Shown: positions 1-8,690, counted from the first letter of the stretch. The stretch is DNA of 64,000 nt from Thiomicrorhabdus sp963677355 (GCA_963677355.2 CAXXXQ010000001.1:1-64000), one strand, 5' to 3'. Numbers and translations: made by a program. The notes: a model not told the origin generated them from the letters alone.

Positions 1-63
1 AAAGGTGGTCTGATGTATGAGGCGACCGTTGGTGGCCAGAAATTCACTTTCCACCCGAACTAA
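1..63 (+). CDS. C-terminal end of an unidentified protein (partial)
   Basis: Frame 1 is open from the first base and reads KGGLMYEATVGGQKFTFHPN before a TAA stop at 61-63. Only 20 residues are in the window. The glycine-rich ending resembles some lipid-binding SYLF/YSC84-type proteins, but this is too short for a family call. The start lies outside the window. Confidence 0.5.
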   Translation, partial: KGGLMYEATVGGQKFTFHPN

Positions 64-94
64 ATTAACAGAAGCTTGAAGGTAAAGATTAGAT

Positions 95-436
95 ATGGAT
101 ATCGTAGGCTGGTTAAATGAGATCGTGCTACATATTTCTTCATGGATGAAAGGCTACTTGAATGAGATAGTCCTCTCGATAGTTGCAACCTTGCTGGTCA
201 TCTATGGAGATGACATCATGCGCCTTGTCAAACAACAGATCGGCAGCTTAAAGCTGTTTTTGCGCTTTACGCTGTTTGTGCTGTTTTGCGCTTTCGGTTT
301 CAGCTTTCTAACCTCTATCGCCACACCGTTTGTCAGTGGTTGGCTAGCTAGTGCCAACCCGGTGCTGCTGCCTTTTGTGATCTTGTTGGTCTACTATCTG
401 ATCGGTTACCTTGCACAGAGAAAAGGGATGCTATAA
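95..436 (+). CDS. DUF3392 family inner-membrane protein
   Basis: A 113-residue, very hydrophobic protein with about three predicted membrane segments (roughly residues 24-38, 52-75 and 88-107). The segment SIVATLLVIYGDDIMRLVK and the overall length fit the DUF3392 family of small gammaproteobacterial inner-membrane proteins, whose function is unknown. It starts 31 bases after the preceding stop and is followed directly by a strong terminator, so it probably closes that transcript. Confidence 0.75.
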   Translation: MDIVGWLNEIVLHISSWMKGYLNEIVLSIVATLLVIYGDDIMRLVKQQIGSLKLFLRFTLFVLFCAFGFSFLTSIATPFVSGWLASANPVLLPFVILLVYYLIGYLAQRKGML

Positions 437-470
437 ATCGCTATTGGTTTTAGCGCCTTACCTGCAATAA

Positions 471-508
471 AAAAAGCCGGTAGCAGAGTGATCCGCTACC
501 GGCTTTTT
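471..508. terminator. Bidirectional intrinsic terminator
   Basis: A perfect 14-bp stem (AAAAAGCCGGTAGC with its complement at 495-508) surrounds a 10-nt loop, with a T run on one side and an A run on the other. It lies between the rightward DUF3392 gene and the leftward ppiC gene, so it can serve both converging transcripts. Confidence 0.9.
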
Positions 509-559
509 TATTGCCGTCGAGCTGCCTCTCAGCAGCAAAATACTCAAGCAATTTTGCTA

Positions 560-838
560 TTAAGAACGGCTGGTCACTTCTACCAAATGATAACCAAACT
601 GAGTCTTAACCGGGCCTTCTACGGAACCCACGTCGGCACTAAATACCACTTTATCAAACTCCGGCACCATCATTCCCGGACCGAATTGCCCCAGATCACC
701 ACCGCTTTTCCCAGACGGGCAGTTTGAATACTGCTGAGCTATCTCTGCAAAATCAGCGCCATTTTCAATCTGCTGTTTCAAATCATTACACTGTTCTTCT
801 GTATCTACCAAAATATGGCGAGCGGTCGCTAAAGTCAT
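560..838 (-). CDS. ppiC: Parvulin-type peptidyl-prolyl cis-trans isomerase PpiC
   Basis: A single-domain parvulin of 92 residues, close in length to E. coli PpiC (93). It shows the family signatures ARHILV, the CPSGKSGGDLGQF block, VPEFDKVVF and QFGYHLVEV. No signal peptide is visible, so it is probably cytosolic. I chose the ATG at 838 because it gives the family N-terminus and has AAAGGA just upstream; an in-frame ATG 18 bases earlier adds only MNKGNE. It stands alone and converges on the terminator at 471-508. Confidence 0.92.
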   Translation of the reverse strand: MTLATARHILVDTEEQCNDLKQQIENGADFAEIAQQYSNCPSGKSGGDLGQFGPGMMVPEFDKVVFSADVGSVEGPVKTQFGYHLVEVTSRS

Positions 839-978
839 TTCATTTCCTTTGTTCAAACAAATCGATCGAGTCTAAGCTTTCTATATTTTACCTGCTGACT
901 CTGCACTATTAATAAGGTTAAATTCTTGGCTTTCAAGGAATAACCTGATTTTTCTGCACCTACGTGCAACTGCTCATT

Positions 979-984
979 TATAAT
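979..984 (+). promoter_or_regulatory. Candidate -10 element of the mevalonate operon
   Basis: A perfect TATAAT lies seven bases before the ATG of the HMG-CoA reductase gene. No convincing -35 hexamer stands 16-18 bases upstream. If used, transcription would begin at or within a base or two of the ATG, giving a leaderless message; this agrees with the absence of a Shine-Dalgarno sequence there. Confidence 0.35.
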
Positions 985-991
985 AGCCGCT

Positions 992-2056
992 ATGAAGAAT
1001 CAGACAGATCAAACAACTCAAAATTTTGCCCAAATTCCAATGCAGGCGGTCGGTCCGTTCAAGCTAATTGGCGATGTGGAAACCGATGATTTAATGGTAC
1101 CGATGGCGACTTACGAAACGCCACTATGGCCTTCAGTCGCTCGTGGCGCACGAGTTGCAGCCCACTCCGGCGGAATTCGGGTCACGGTTATCGATGAACG
1201 CATGACCCGTTCCGTTCTGCTGGAAGCACCCAATGCCGGAATCGCAGCGCAACGTCTACAGCAATTGCAACAGCGCCACAACGACATGCAAGAAGTGGTC
1301 TCGCAAAGCAGTCGTTTTGCGCAACTGATCGACACCCATTATCAAGTGGTCGGTAACTTGATCTACCTGCGTCTGGAATTCAAAACCGGTGACGCCTCCG
1401 GCCACAATATGGTCACAAATGCCGCCGATAAACTGCTGCCGTGGATTCTGGCCGAATATACCGATTTACAGTATGTATCGATCTCGGCCAACTACTGTAC
1501 CGACAAAAAGGTCTCGGCCGTGAACGGTATTCTCGGCCGTGGCAAATATGTAGTTTGTGAAGCGACCATTCCGGAAAAATTCTGTAAACGATTCTTAAAA
1601 ACCACTCCGCAAGCTCTAGTCGATCTACATATCAAAAAAGATCTGATCGGCAGCATCGTCTCCGGCGGATTGCGCTCCGCTAATGCGCATGTTGCCAATA
1701 TGCTACTCGGTTTTTATCTAGCCACCGGTCAGGATGCCGCTAATATCGTCGAAGGTTCTCAGGCCATCAACCATGCAGAAGTGACGCCAGAAGGCGACCT
1801 CTACTTCTCGACCACCTTGCCTAACCTGATTGTCGGCACGGTTGGTAACGGTAAAGGTTTGGACTTTGTGCTTGAAAATCTGCAAATGCTTGGTTGTGCC
1901 GACAATGATTCCGCTCCGGGGGAAAATGCACGCCGCTTGGCTTGTATTGCCGGTGCGACCGCTTTTTGTGGCGAACTCTCCTTGCTCGCCGCACAAACCA
2001 ACCCGGGTGAATTGATGGAAGCCCACATCAAACTTGAACGTGCGCAGCACAGCTAG
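992..2056 (+). CDS. mvaA: Hydroxymethylglutaryl-CoA reductase
   Basis: Reduces HMG-CoA to mevalonate, the committed step of the mevalonate pathway. The 354-residue protein is just the soluble catalytic domain, without the membrane anchor of eukaryotic enzymes. Visible signatures are VPMATYETPLWPS (catalytic Glu), EFKTGDASGHNMVT, DKKVSAVNGILGRGKYVVCE (catalytic Lys, substrate loop), TVGNGKGL and a C-terminal MEAHIKLER with the catalytic His. It is first in the operon; fni starts six bases after its stop. No ribosome binding site precedes the ATG. Confidence 0.93.
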   Translation: MKNQTDQTTQNFAQIPMQAVGPFKLIGDVETDDLMVPMATYETPLWPSVARGARVAAHSGGIRVTVIDERMTRSVLLEAPNAGIAAQRLQQLQQRHNDMQEVVSQSSRFAQLIDTHYQVVGNLIYLRLEFKTGDASGHNMVTNAADKLLPWILAEYTDLQYVSISANYCTDKKVSAVNGILGRGKYVVCEATIPEKFCKRFLKTTPQALVDLHIKKDLIGSIVSGGLRSANAHVANMLLGFYLATGQDAANIVEGSQAINHAEVTPEGDLYFSTTLPNLIVGTVGNGKGLDFVLENLQMLGCADNDSAPGENARRLACIAGATAFCGELSLLAAQTNPGELMEAHIKLERAQHS

Positions 2057-2062
2057 CAGCAA

Positions 2063-3085
2063 ATGAGCAGCAGTAAACAGTTAACCCAACGTAAGCAAGA
2101 CCACATAGAAGCGGTTCTTGAAGACCCGCAAGTGGAACGCGGTAACGGTGGTTTCGAGCAAATCAAGTTGATTCACCGCGCCCTACCGGAAATCAATTTT
2201 GCCGATGTCGATACCGGTAGCCAGTTTCTCGGCAAAAAAATCAGCTTTCCTTTCTTGATTGCATCCATGACCGGCGGAGCAGCCGGCAATCTGCAAAACA
2301 TCAACCGCCATTTGGCTGAAGCGGCCGAAGCTTGCAAAGTACCGATGGCCGTCGGTTCGCAGCGCGCCATGATTGTTGACCCTGCAGCTCAAGCCAGCTT
2401 TGAACTGCGCAAGTATGCGCCGAACGTGCCGCTGATCGCCAATCTGGGTGCGGTACAGCTTAATTACGGATTTGGAATGGATGAAGCCAAACGTGCGATC
2501 GACGTTTTACAAGCCGATGCCCTCTACCTGCATCTCAACCCGCTACAGGAAGTCATTCAACCGGAAGGCGATACCAACTTTGCCAACCTGATTGAAAAGA
2601 TCGCCCATTTGGCCGAACAGATTGATGTGCCAATCATCCTTAAAGAAGTTGGTAGCGGTCTATCTGCGGCAGATATTGAACTCGGCCTGTCGGCAGGCAT
2701 CAAACTGTTTGATCTGGCCGGCCGTGGCGGTACCTCCTGGAGCCGTATCGAAGCCCATCGCTCCGACAATGACTTGGGTTTCAGCTTTCAGGATTGGGGA
2801 CTGACCACCGTGGAGAGCCTACAAGTTGCGCAAGCCTATCAGGAAGACGCCAGTTTTATCGCCAGTGGAGGCATACGAAACGGCATAGACATGGCAAAAG
2901 CTGTTATAATGGGCGGCCGATTGTGCGGCGTAGCAGCGCCATTGCTGGAACCGGCACAAAAGTCTACGGCAGAGGTCGTAGCAAAAATAGAACAATTTAA
3001 GCAAGAGTTCAGAACCACTCAATTCTTGCTCGGCATCGAAAAAAGCGATGCCTTACATTTAAACAAGTCTTTGATATTAGGATAG
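2063..3085 (+). CDS. fni: Type 2 isopentenyl-diphosphate delta-isomerase (FMN)
   Basis: Interconverts IPP and DMAPP using reduced FMN. The 340-residue TIM barrel has the family signatures RKQDHIEAVLED near the N-terminus, SMTGG (flavin binding), VGSQR, LNPLQEVIQPEGD, KEVGSGL, GGTSW and a C-terminal IASGGIRNGIDMAKA phosphate loop. Its place as second gene of the mevalonate operon, six bases after mvaA, shows that the operon balances both C5 units itself instead of relying on a type 1 isomerase. Confidence 0.95.
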   Translation: MSSSKQLTQRKQDHIEAVLEDPQVERGNGGFEQIKLIHRALPEINFADVDTGSQFLGKKISFPFLIASMTGGAAGNLQNINRHLAEAAEACKVPMAVGSQRAMIVDPAAQASFELRKYAPNVPLIANLGAVQLNYGFGMDEAKRAIDVLQADALYLHLNPLQEVIQPEGDTNFANLIEKIAHLAEQIDVPIILKEVGSGLSAADIELGLSAGIKLFDLAGRGGTSWSRIEAHRSDNDLGFSFQDWGLTTVESLQVAQAYQEDASFIASGGIRNGIDMAKAVIMGGRLCGVAAPLLEPAQKSTAEVVAKIEQFKQEFRTTQFLLGIEKSDALHLNKSLILG

Positions 3086-3159
3086 TTTTGAGCGTATCCA
3101 GCTCAATTTTAGACTTCTGTTAGACAAGAACAACAAAGAAGTTAACACCACTTTAGAAT

Positions 3160-4338
3160 ATGAAAGTAGGCATTGATTTAATCCATTTTGCAACGGCAGA
3201 TTTCTATTTGGGTCTCGACACCTTTGCTGCCGAAAAAGGTACCGAAATTGAAAAATATACGGTGGGTATAGGGCAAGAAAAGATGTCTATTGCACCGCCG
3301 GACGAAGATGTCGTCTCTCTAGCCGCGAAAGCAGCCGCACCTATCCTAAAGCAAATGGATAGCGATGAAATCAGCGCTGTTCTGTTCGCCACCGAAACCG
3401 GTGTCGACCAATCGAAATCAGCCGGTGTTTTCCTGCACGGTCTGCTCGGACTTTCCAAACGTTGTCGTGTCGTTGAGTTAAAGCATGCCTGCTATGCCGG
3501 AGCCGCCGGTCTGCAAATGGCTACCGCCATGGTCAGAGCCAACCCGAAAGAGAAAATTCTGGTGATCGCCGCCGATATCGCCAAGTATGATGTCGACACT
3601 TCAGGCGAAGCGACCCAAGGTTGCGGAGCAGTCGCTATGCTCATTACCTCTAAGCCGCGCATTATCGAAATCGAACCGGGCTCCGGCTACTACACCGACG
3701 ACGTTATGGATTTCTGGCGTCCGAACCACCGTGCTACAGCACTGGTCGACGGCAAATACTCAACCAAAGTCTACCTTAATAGCCTAAAGCACGCTTGGGA
3801 GCACTTTACCGAGCAGACCGGGCGCACCTTCAAAGATATCGACTACTTCTGCTACCACATCCCGTTCACCAAAATGGCGGAAAAAGCGCATCAGACCCTA
3901 GTCAAAAAAGTTGGTGCCAAGCTGGAGAAAGCCCAGTTCGAAGCGCAGACTTTACCGAGTCAGATTTACAATCGCATCGTCGGTAACAGTTACAGCGCGT
4001 CCCTGTTTGTCGGTTTTATCTCCCTACTCGATAATGTACGCGACAATATCGAAGGGAAACGCGTCAGCTTTTTCAGTTACGGTTCCGGTTGTGTGGCTGA
4101 ATTTTTTACCGGCATCATGCAATCCGGTTATCAGGCCGTATTGATGACCGAAGACCACAACAAACAGATCGAACAACGTAAACCTCTAAGCTATCAACAG
4201 TACCTTGAGTTTTACCACCAGACCGATTTCAGTGTCGACAATACCGTATTCCCAGTTAACAATCGAGGACCATACCGTTTAGCCGGGATTCAAGACCATA
4301 AACGCTATTACGAAAACAGCGCACTGAACGATTCGTAA
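3160..4338 (+). CDS. mvaS: Hydroxymethylglutaryl-CoA synthase
   Basis: Condenses acetyl-CoA with acetoacetyl-CoA to HMG-CoA. The length is 392 residues, as in bacterial MvaS. The catalytic triad is visible at the same numbering as the Staphylococcus enzyme: Glu79 in ATETGVDQSKS, Cys111 in LKHACYAGAAG and His233 in FCYHIPFTK. It lies 74 bases after fni with no obvious terminator between, so it should be co-transcribed. Confidence 0.95.
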   Translation: MKVGIDLIHFATADFYLGLDTFAAEKGTEIEKYTVGIGQEKMSIAPPDEDVVSLAAKAAAPILKQMDSDEISAVLFATETGVDQSKSAGVFLHGLLGLSKRCRVVELKHACYAGAAGLQMATAMVRANPKEKILVIAADIAKYDVDTSGEATQGCGAVAMLITSKPRIIEIEPGSGYYTDDVMDFWRPNHRATALVDGKYSTKVYLNSLKHAWEHFTEQTGRTFKDIDYFCYHIPFTKMAEKAHQTLVKKVGAKLEKAQFEAQTLPSQIYNRIVGNSYSASLFVGFISLLDNVRDNIEGKRVSFFSYGSGCVAEFFTGIMQSGYQAVLMTEDHNKQIEQRKPLSYQQYLEFYHQTDFSVDNTVFPVNNRGPYRLAGIQDHKRYYENSALNDS

Positions 4339-4363
4339 CCGCTCCATAAACCGGTAGAAAAGC

Positions 4364-5425
4364 ATGTGTTTGAGTGTTACTGCAATGAATAGTCCAGAAA
4401 CGACCACCTATCGCTGCTCGGCACCTGCAAAACTGATTCTATCCGGTGAACATGCCGTGCTATACAACGGCCCAGCTTTGAGTATGGCGATCCAACTCTA
4501 CAGCCACTGCGAATGCGGATTTACACAGGGCAACTCTCTACAAATTTCGATTGAACTGGATGATTTCCAGCAAAGCCTTACACTGAATAAACAGCAGTAT
4601 CAGACTCAAAGCCAAGCAATTGAACAGCGTTATCGTGCTTTTCAAAATGGGGAACTTGCCATTAACAAAGTTCTGAACTCGCCTGTTGAGTTGATCCTGT
4701 GCAGCTTTTACTTGTTTGCCGAAACGCACTCCCTGAAGAACGGGATCTGGTCGGTCAACATTCATTCCGAGATCCCCACCGGTAGGGGATTAGGAAGTTC
4801 CGCCTCAGTGATTATCAGCCTTCTCAAAACGTTATATCGCCAGCACGGCATCGAACCGACATTCTCCGAGCAATTGTCGCTGGCCAGAGAGATTGAATCT
4901 CGCCAGCACGGCAGATCCAGCGGCTTGGACCCGGCCAGCATTCTGCATGGCGGTATCATCAAATACCGTTTGCAACAGCCCGTGGAACCAATCCAAACAC
5001 ATCCGATGCAAGCTTGGTTAATCGATAGCGGCGCCCCGCTCAGCTCTACCGGAGAAGCGGTCTCCCATGTTCGCCAATATGCCGAAAACCAAATACTCTG
5101 GGATAATTTCGCTAATATCACCGATATCATTACGGATGCCCTTCAACAACAGAATAAAGAGCAGCTCCATCAAGCGATTAGGGAAAACCAGTTACTACTG
5201 GAACAGATCGGCGTGGTGCCTAAAACCGTTGCCGGGTTTATCGATAAACTCAATCGAACGACACATGCGGCGGCCAAAATCTGCGGTTCGGGGAGTGTCC
5301 GCGGCGAAGCTGCCGGGATTATTCTCTGTTTCAGCGAACAGGCACCAAGTCAGCTCTGTGCAAACTACGGTTATGCTTACCAAGCAATTACACTCGACTT
5401 GCAGGGTGCCGGGTGCGAATTATGA
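4364..5425 (+). CDS. GHMP kinase, probable mevalonate kinase
   Basis: One of two adjacent GHMP kinases that must supply the two phosphorylations of the pathway. It shows SAPAKLILSGEHAVLYNGPA at the N-terminus, the ATP loop SEIPTGRGLGSSAS, an acidic residue in SSGLDPASILHGG and a C-terminal CGSGSVRGEAAG loop. The SEIP...GLGSSAS and HGRSSGLDPA blocks look more like mevalonate kinase than the next gene does. A second ATG at 4385 is an equally good start. Its stop overlaps the next start (ATGA). Which kinase phosphorylates which substrate cannot be settled from sequence alone. Confidence 0.75.
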   Translation: MCLSVTAMNSPETTTYRCSAPAKLILSGEHAVLYNGPALSMAIQLYSHCECGFTQGNSLQISIELDDFQQSLTLNKQQYQTQSQAIEQRYRAFQNGELAINKVLNSPVELILCSFYLFAETHSLKNGIWSVNIHSEIPTGRGLGSSASVIISLLKTLYRQHGIEPTFSEQLSLAREIESRQHGRSSGLDPASILHGGIIKYRLQQPVEPIQTHPMQAWLIDSGAPLSSTGEAVSHVRQYAENQILWDNFANITDIITDALQQQNKEQLHQAIRENQLLLEQIGVVPKTVAGFIDKLNRTTHAAAKICGSGSVRGEAAGIILCFSEQAPSQLCANYGYAYQAITLDLQGAGCEL

Positions 5426-6426
5426 CCTCAAAACAACAGACCCATAACTCTCAAAGCTGGCAAAGCCAGGCACCGGCCAATACCATGATTTTAGGCGAAC
5501 ACAGCGTGGTTTACGGCCACCCGGCTCTGGCGTGTGCGGTCGATCAATTCGTCACCATCCGATGGACGCGACGCAATGATCACGCCATCCATATTTATTC
5601 GGCATTGGGAGAACATCATACCCAGCTTGAAAAAATCTCGATGCATCCAAAATTGAAGTTTGTCATTGCTGCCCTACAGGCATTTCAAAAACATCTCGAT
5701 TTTGGTTTGGACATTCACATCGAAAGCCAGTTTTCTTCAACAATCGGTTTGGGCAGTTCGGCGGCCGTTTTAGCCGCCATGTTGAGCGGTTTAAACAACA
5801 TCTGCAATAGTGCCTTGAACCGTATCGAACTCTTTAATATCGGCCATAAAATCATTCTTGATATTCAAGGTCGTGGTTCCGGTACCGATCTGGCCGCCAG
5901 TCTGGCCGGCGGAATCGTTTACTTCCAACCGAAATCGGAATCACAGCCCGAACCGATTATCGAAACCGTCAACAATCATCTCGATCTAGTTTTGGTCTAC
6001 TCGGGCTATAAAACCCCGACGGCTGAAGTTCTGGAAATAGTTGCCGAGCAATGGCAACAGCAGCCTAAGCAACTGGAGATGCTGTATCGTTCCATGGCAA
6101 AAGTGACCCGTACAGCCTACCAATATCTGCAAAAAGAACAGTTCGAAGATTTCTGCCAAGAGTGTAAATCCTACCAACATCTTCTGGTCAAACTCGGGGT
6201 TAGTGATGCTACGCTGGAATCGATTATTCAGGCGCTGAACGGTTGTGTCGGCATTCATGCCGCTAAAATATCGGGATCGGGACTGGGAGACTGTGTATTG
6301 GGAATCGGCCAAATAAATGCCTGTTCAGCCAGCAGCGAAAATACGCTCCGCCAATATCAACATATCCATATTAAAATTACTCAACAGGGTGCCGCTACTC
6401 AAAGTATCGACGACATCGCCAGCTGA
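5422..6426 (+). CDS. GHMP kinase, probable phosphomevalonate kinase
   Basis: Second GHMP kinase of the operon. Motifs are QAPANTMILGEHSVVYGHPA, the ATP loop STIGLGSSAAVLAA, GRGSGTDLAASLAGG with the putative catalytic Asp, and AAKISGSGLGDCVLG. By elimination it should convert mevalonate 5-phosphate to the diphosphate, yet its N-terminus is mevalonate-kinase-like, so the assignment could be reversed. I prefer the ATG at 5422, which overlaps the upstream TGA; a GTG at 5413 would add three residues. The gap to mvaD is 14 bases. Confidence 0.7.
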   Translation: MTSKQQTHNSQSWQSQAPANTMILGEHSVVYGHPALACAVDQFVTIRWTRRNDHAIHIYSALGEHHTQLEKISMHPKLKFVIAALQAFQKHLDFGLDIHIESQFSSTIGLGSSAAVLAAMLSGLNNICNSALNRIELFNIGHKIILDIQGRGSGTDLAASLAGGIVYFQPKSESQPEPIIETVNNHLDLVLVYSGYKTPTAEVLEIVAEQWQQQPKQLEMLYRSMAKVTRTAYQYLQKEQFEDFCQECKSYQHLLVKLGVSDATLESIIQALNGCVGIHAAKISGSGLGDCVLGIGQINACSASSENTLRQYQHIHIKITQQGAATQSIDDIAS

Positions 6427-6440
6427 GAAAGCAGAGCCTT

Positions 6441-7505
6441 ATGAAACAAGACATCAAAAATCAGACTTCGCAACCGACCCCTAAAAAGATTCTGCAAAAG
6501 CAGTTTGTGGACGCGGTGATAGGCCAAACCACGGCTCTGAACAAGTTAATTGCCAAAAAAACATTAGGTAAAGGCTCGGCTCCGGTTAATATCGCTTTGA
6601 GCAAATATTGGGGTAAACGAGAGCCGATATTGAACCTACCGACCAACAGCAGCGTCTCTATTAGCCTGCCCGGACTGGGTACCGAGACCAAGGTAAGCTG
6701 CTTGCCAGCGGAAGCGTCTACAGACCAAGTCTATTTGAATGGGGAACGTCTAACCGCCGATAACCGTTTTGCCAAACGGGTTTCGGAATTTCTCGACCAT
6801 TTCCGAGCCGACGACACTGTCTTTTTCAAGATCAATACCCGCAACTCGGTGCCGACCGCCGCCGGTTTGGCCTCGTCCGCTTCCGGCTATGCCGCTTTGG
6901 TATTGGCGCTCAACGAGCTGTTTGATTGGCAGCTCGACAACAAACAGCTGTCATTATTGGCTCGCATGGGCAGCGGCAGTGCCAGCCGCTCACTATTTTC
7001 CGGCTTTGCGGTGTGGCATCAGGGGGAGCAAAGCGATGGTATGGATAGCTATGCCGAGCCACTCCCAACTTTATGGCCTGAATTCTGTGTTGGCCTTTTG
7101 GAAATCGACGTCAAACAGAAGCCGGTCAGTTCAACTCAAGGCATGCAAAATACGGTTGAAACCTGCGCGCTCTATCAAGCATGGCCGCAACAGGCGAATA
7201 AAGATGTGCAAACCGTGATCCGAGCGATAAGCGACAAAGATTTTTCTCTACTTGGTAAAACCGCCGAACACAACGCCCTGAGCATGCATGCCACCATGAT
7301 TGCAACTTGGCCGCCAATTCTCTACTGGCAACCGGAGTCGGTCGCCGCCATGCACAAAGTTTGGCAGCTCCGTGAACAAGGCATTGAAGTTTATTTCACC
7401 ATGGACGCCGGTCCAAATCTGAAATTACTGTTTCTGGAAAAAGAAAAGCCTGCGATTGAGCAGGCTTTTAGCGAAATCAAAATATTGACTCCATTCCAAA
7501 ATTAA
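6441..7505 (+). CDS. mvaD: Diphosphomevalonate decarboxylase
   Basis: Makes IPP by ATP-dependent decarboxylation of mevalonate diphosphate and completes the operon. Signatures are APVNIALSKYWGKRE, NLPTNSSVSISLPG, NSVPTAAGLASSASGYAAL (ATP loop), GSGSASRSLFSGF with the catalytic region, and a C-terminal MDAGPNLKLL. At 354 residues it carries about 48 residues before the SAPVNIALSKYW motif, longer than usual, so a downstream start is possible although no internal Met occurs in that stretch. A terminator-like hairpin lies inside its last codons. Confidence 0.93.
   Translation: MKQDIKNQTSQPTPKKILQKQFVDAVIGQTTALNKLIAKKTLGKGSAPVNIALSKYWGKREPILNLPTNSSVSISLPGLGTETKVSCLPAEASTDQVYLNGERLTADNRFAKRVSEFLDHFRADDTVFFKINTRNSVPTAAGLASSASGYAALVLALNELFDWQLDNKQLSLLARMGSGSASRSLFSGFAVWHQGEQSDGMDSYAEPLPTLWPEFCVGLLEIDVKQKPVSSTQGMQNTVETCALYQAWPQQANKDVQTVIRAISDKDFSLLGKTAEHNALSMHATMIATWPPILYWQPESVAAMHKVWQLREQGIEVYFTMDAGPNLKLLFLEKEKPAIEQAFSEIKILTPFQN
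7444..7469 (+). terminator. Intrinsic terminator inside the 3' end of mvaD
   Basis: A perfect 10-bp inverted repeat (AAAAGCCTGC, 6-nt loop, GCAGGCTTTT) followed by a short T run ends 36 bases before the mvaD stop codon. It is the only terminator-like hairpin between mvaD and the converging sspB gene. Because it precedes the stop codon, translating ribosomes would be expected to interfere with it. Confidence 0.55.
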
Positions 7506-7518
7506 ACGGCTTACCGTT

Positions 7519-7989
7519 CTATTTGACTACCGATAATGTCGGTTTCTTACGTTTTTTGCTCTCTGCAGAGCTCTCGCTACGGCTGGCTGCCGGTTTCGAT
7601 TCATCCGCCTTGGACGAATTTGAATCGACCGCCGTCAAAGTGGCTTGTGACTCCGACACTTCATCCGCCTCGTCCGGATAAGGTTCCGGCGGGAACGGCA
7701 TGCCTTGTCCATTCTCGCGAGCAAATACGGCTAAAACCGCTTCCGGAGGAAAATAGACGGACTCTTCCACACCTTGAAAGCGGGCTTTAAAAGAAAAACC
7801 GTCATTGTCCATCAATAGACCAAATACCGCTTGCGGATGTGCATTCAGAACAATCACCCCCTCTTGCACAAACTGACGCGGCACCTGAACTCCAGGGTAG
7901 TTGGCGTCAATTTGGAAATGGGGCGTCCATTCGTTATCCACAATCCAATCATAGATGGCACGAATCAGATAAGGGCGATTAGAAATCAT
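7519..7989 (-). CDS. sspB: ClpXP adaptor SspB
   Basis: Specificity-enhancing factor that delivers ssrA-tagged peptides to ClpXP. The N-terminal ~105 residues carry the family fold (RPYLIRAIYDWIVDNEWTPH, VNL-like IVLNAHPQAV, FKARFQGV, FPPEAVLAVFARENGQGM). An acidic, Ser-rich linker follows, then a basic tail ending KKPTLSVVK, which corresponds to the ClpX-binding XB peptide of E. coli SspB. Total 156 residues. It follows sspA after 23 bases, the usual gammaproteobacterial pair. Confidence 0.95.
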   Translation of the reverse strand: MISNRPYLIRAIYDWIVDNEWTPHFQIDANYPGVQVPRQFVQEGVIVLNAHPQAVFGLLMDNDGFSFKARFQGVEESVYFPPEAVLAVFARENGQGMPFPPEPYPDEADEVSESQATLTAVDSNSSKADESKPAASRSESSAESKKRKKPTLSVVK

Positions 7990-8012
7990 AGAAAAGTAAC
8001 CTCTACAACAAC

Positions 8013-8651
8013 CTAGATTACGTCTCTCATATCCAGCTCGTCTTCAGACAAGCTTTCGGCAAACATCTCACGGGACAGCATCTTGTCTGCATAATCGAAA
8101 ATCGGTTTGGCACTCTTAGGAAGCTCGATACCCAAGTACTGCAAACGCCACAATAGCACCGCCATACTGATATCAACCAAAGAGTAATCGTCACTCATAA
8201 AGAATGGCTTGTGATCAAACACTGGAATTAACTGAATCAAACGCTCCTGAAGATCACGACGCGCTGTTTTAACTGCCTCTTCATCTGCACTGTATGAAAT
8301 CGTATTCACCAACGGATACCATTCGGTTTCGATTTGACGCAACATCTGACGGGCACGCGCCTTAGAGATCGGATCAACCGACATCAACGGAGGATGAGGG
8401 AAACGTTCGTCCAAATATTCAATAATGACTTGTGGATCATACAGCACCAAATCACGGTCAACCAAGGTTGGCAGCGTCGCATAAGGATTCAACTCCAACA
8501 GATCTTCCGGCAGATTATCAGGATCGACTTCAACAACCTCCATAGGGATATCTTTCTCTTTAGCAACCAAACGCACACGGTGGCAACTTGGGCTTTTTGA
8601 GTCAGAGAATAAAACCATGACGGAACGTTTAGTGACAGGGATTTCAGACAT
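8013..8651 (-). CDS. sspA: Stringent starvation protein A
   Basis: RNA-polymerase-associated protein with a glutathione-S-transferase fold. The N-terminal thioredoxin-like domain (VMVLFSDSKSPSCHRVRLVAKEK, NPYATLPTLVDRDLVLYD, IIEYLDERFPHPPL) and an alpha-helical C-terminal domain span 212 residues, the normal length. The AGGAGACCTTCA before the ATG is a clear ribosome binding site. It is first of the sspA-sspB operon; a hairpin with a T run sits in its leader. Confidence 0.95.
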   Translation of the reverse strand: MSEIPVTKRSVMVLFSDSKSPSCHRVRLVAKEKDIPMEVVEVDPDNLPEDLLELNPYATLPTLVDRDLVLYDPQVIIEYLDERFPHPPLMSVDPISKARARQMLRQIETEWYPLVNTISYSADEEAVKTARRDLQERLIQLIPVFDHKPFFMSDDYSLVDISMAVLLWRLQYLGIELPKSAKPIFDYADKMLSREMFAESLSEDELDMRDVI

Positions 8652-8666
8652 TGAAGGTCTCCTAAT

Positions 8667-8690
8667 AAAAACCTCTGCAACAAACAGAGG
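8667..8690 (-). terminator. Terminator-like hairpin in the sspA leader
   Basis: Read on the minus strand, CCTCTG-TTTGTTG-CAGAGG is followed by TTTTTATT and then the sspA Shine-Dalgarno sequence. The stem is only 6 bp (with flanking A/T pairs). It lies between any upstream promoter and the sspA start, so it could act as an attenuator or protect the 5' end. Function not shown by sequence alone. Confidence 0.45.

Noticed and set aside
724..912. Small rightward reading frame opposite ppiC
   Set aside because: It overlaps ppiC and its upstream region, has no ribosome site and no recognisable protein features.
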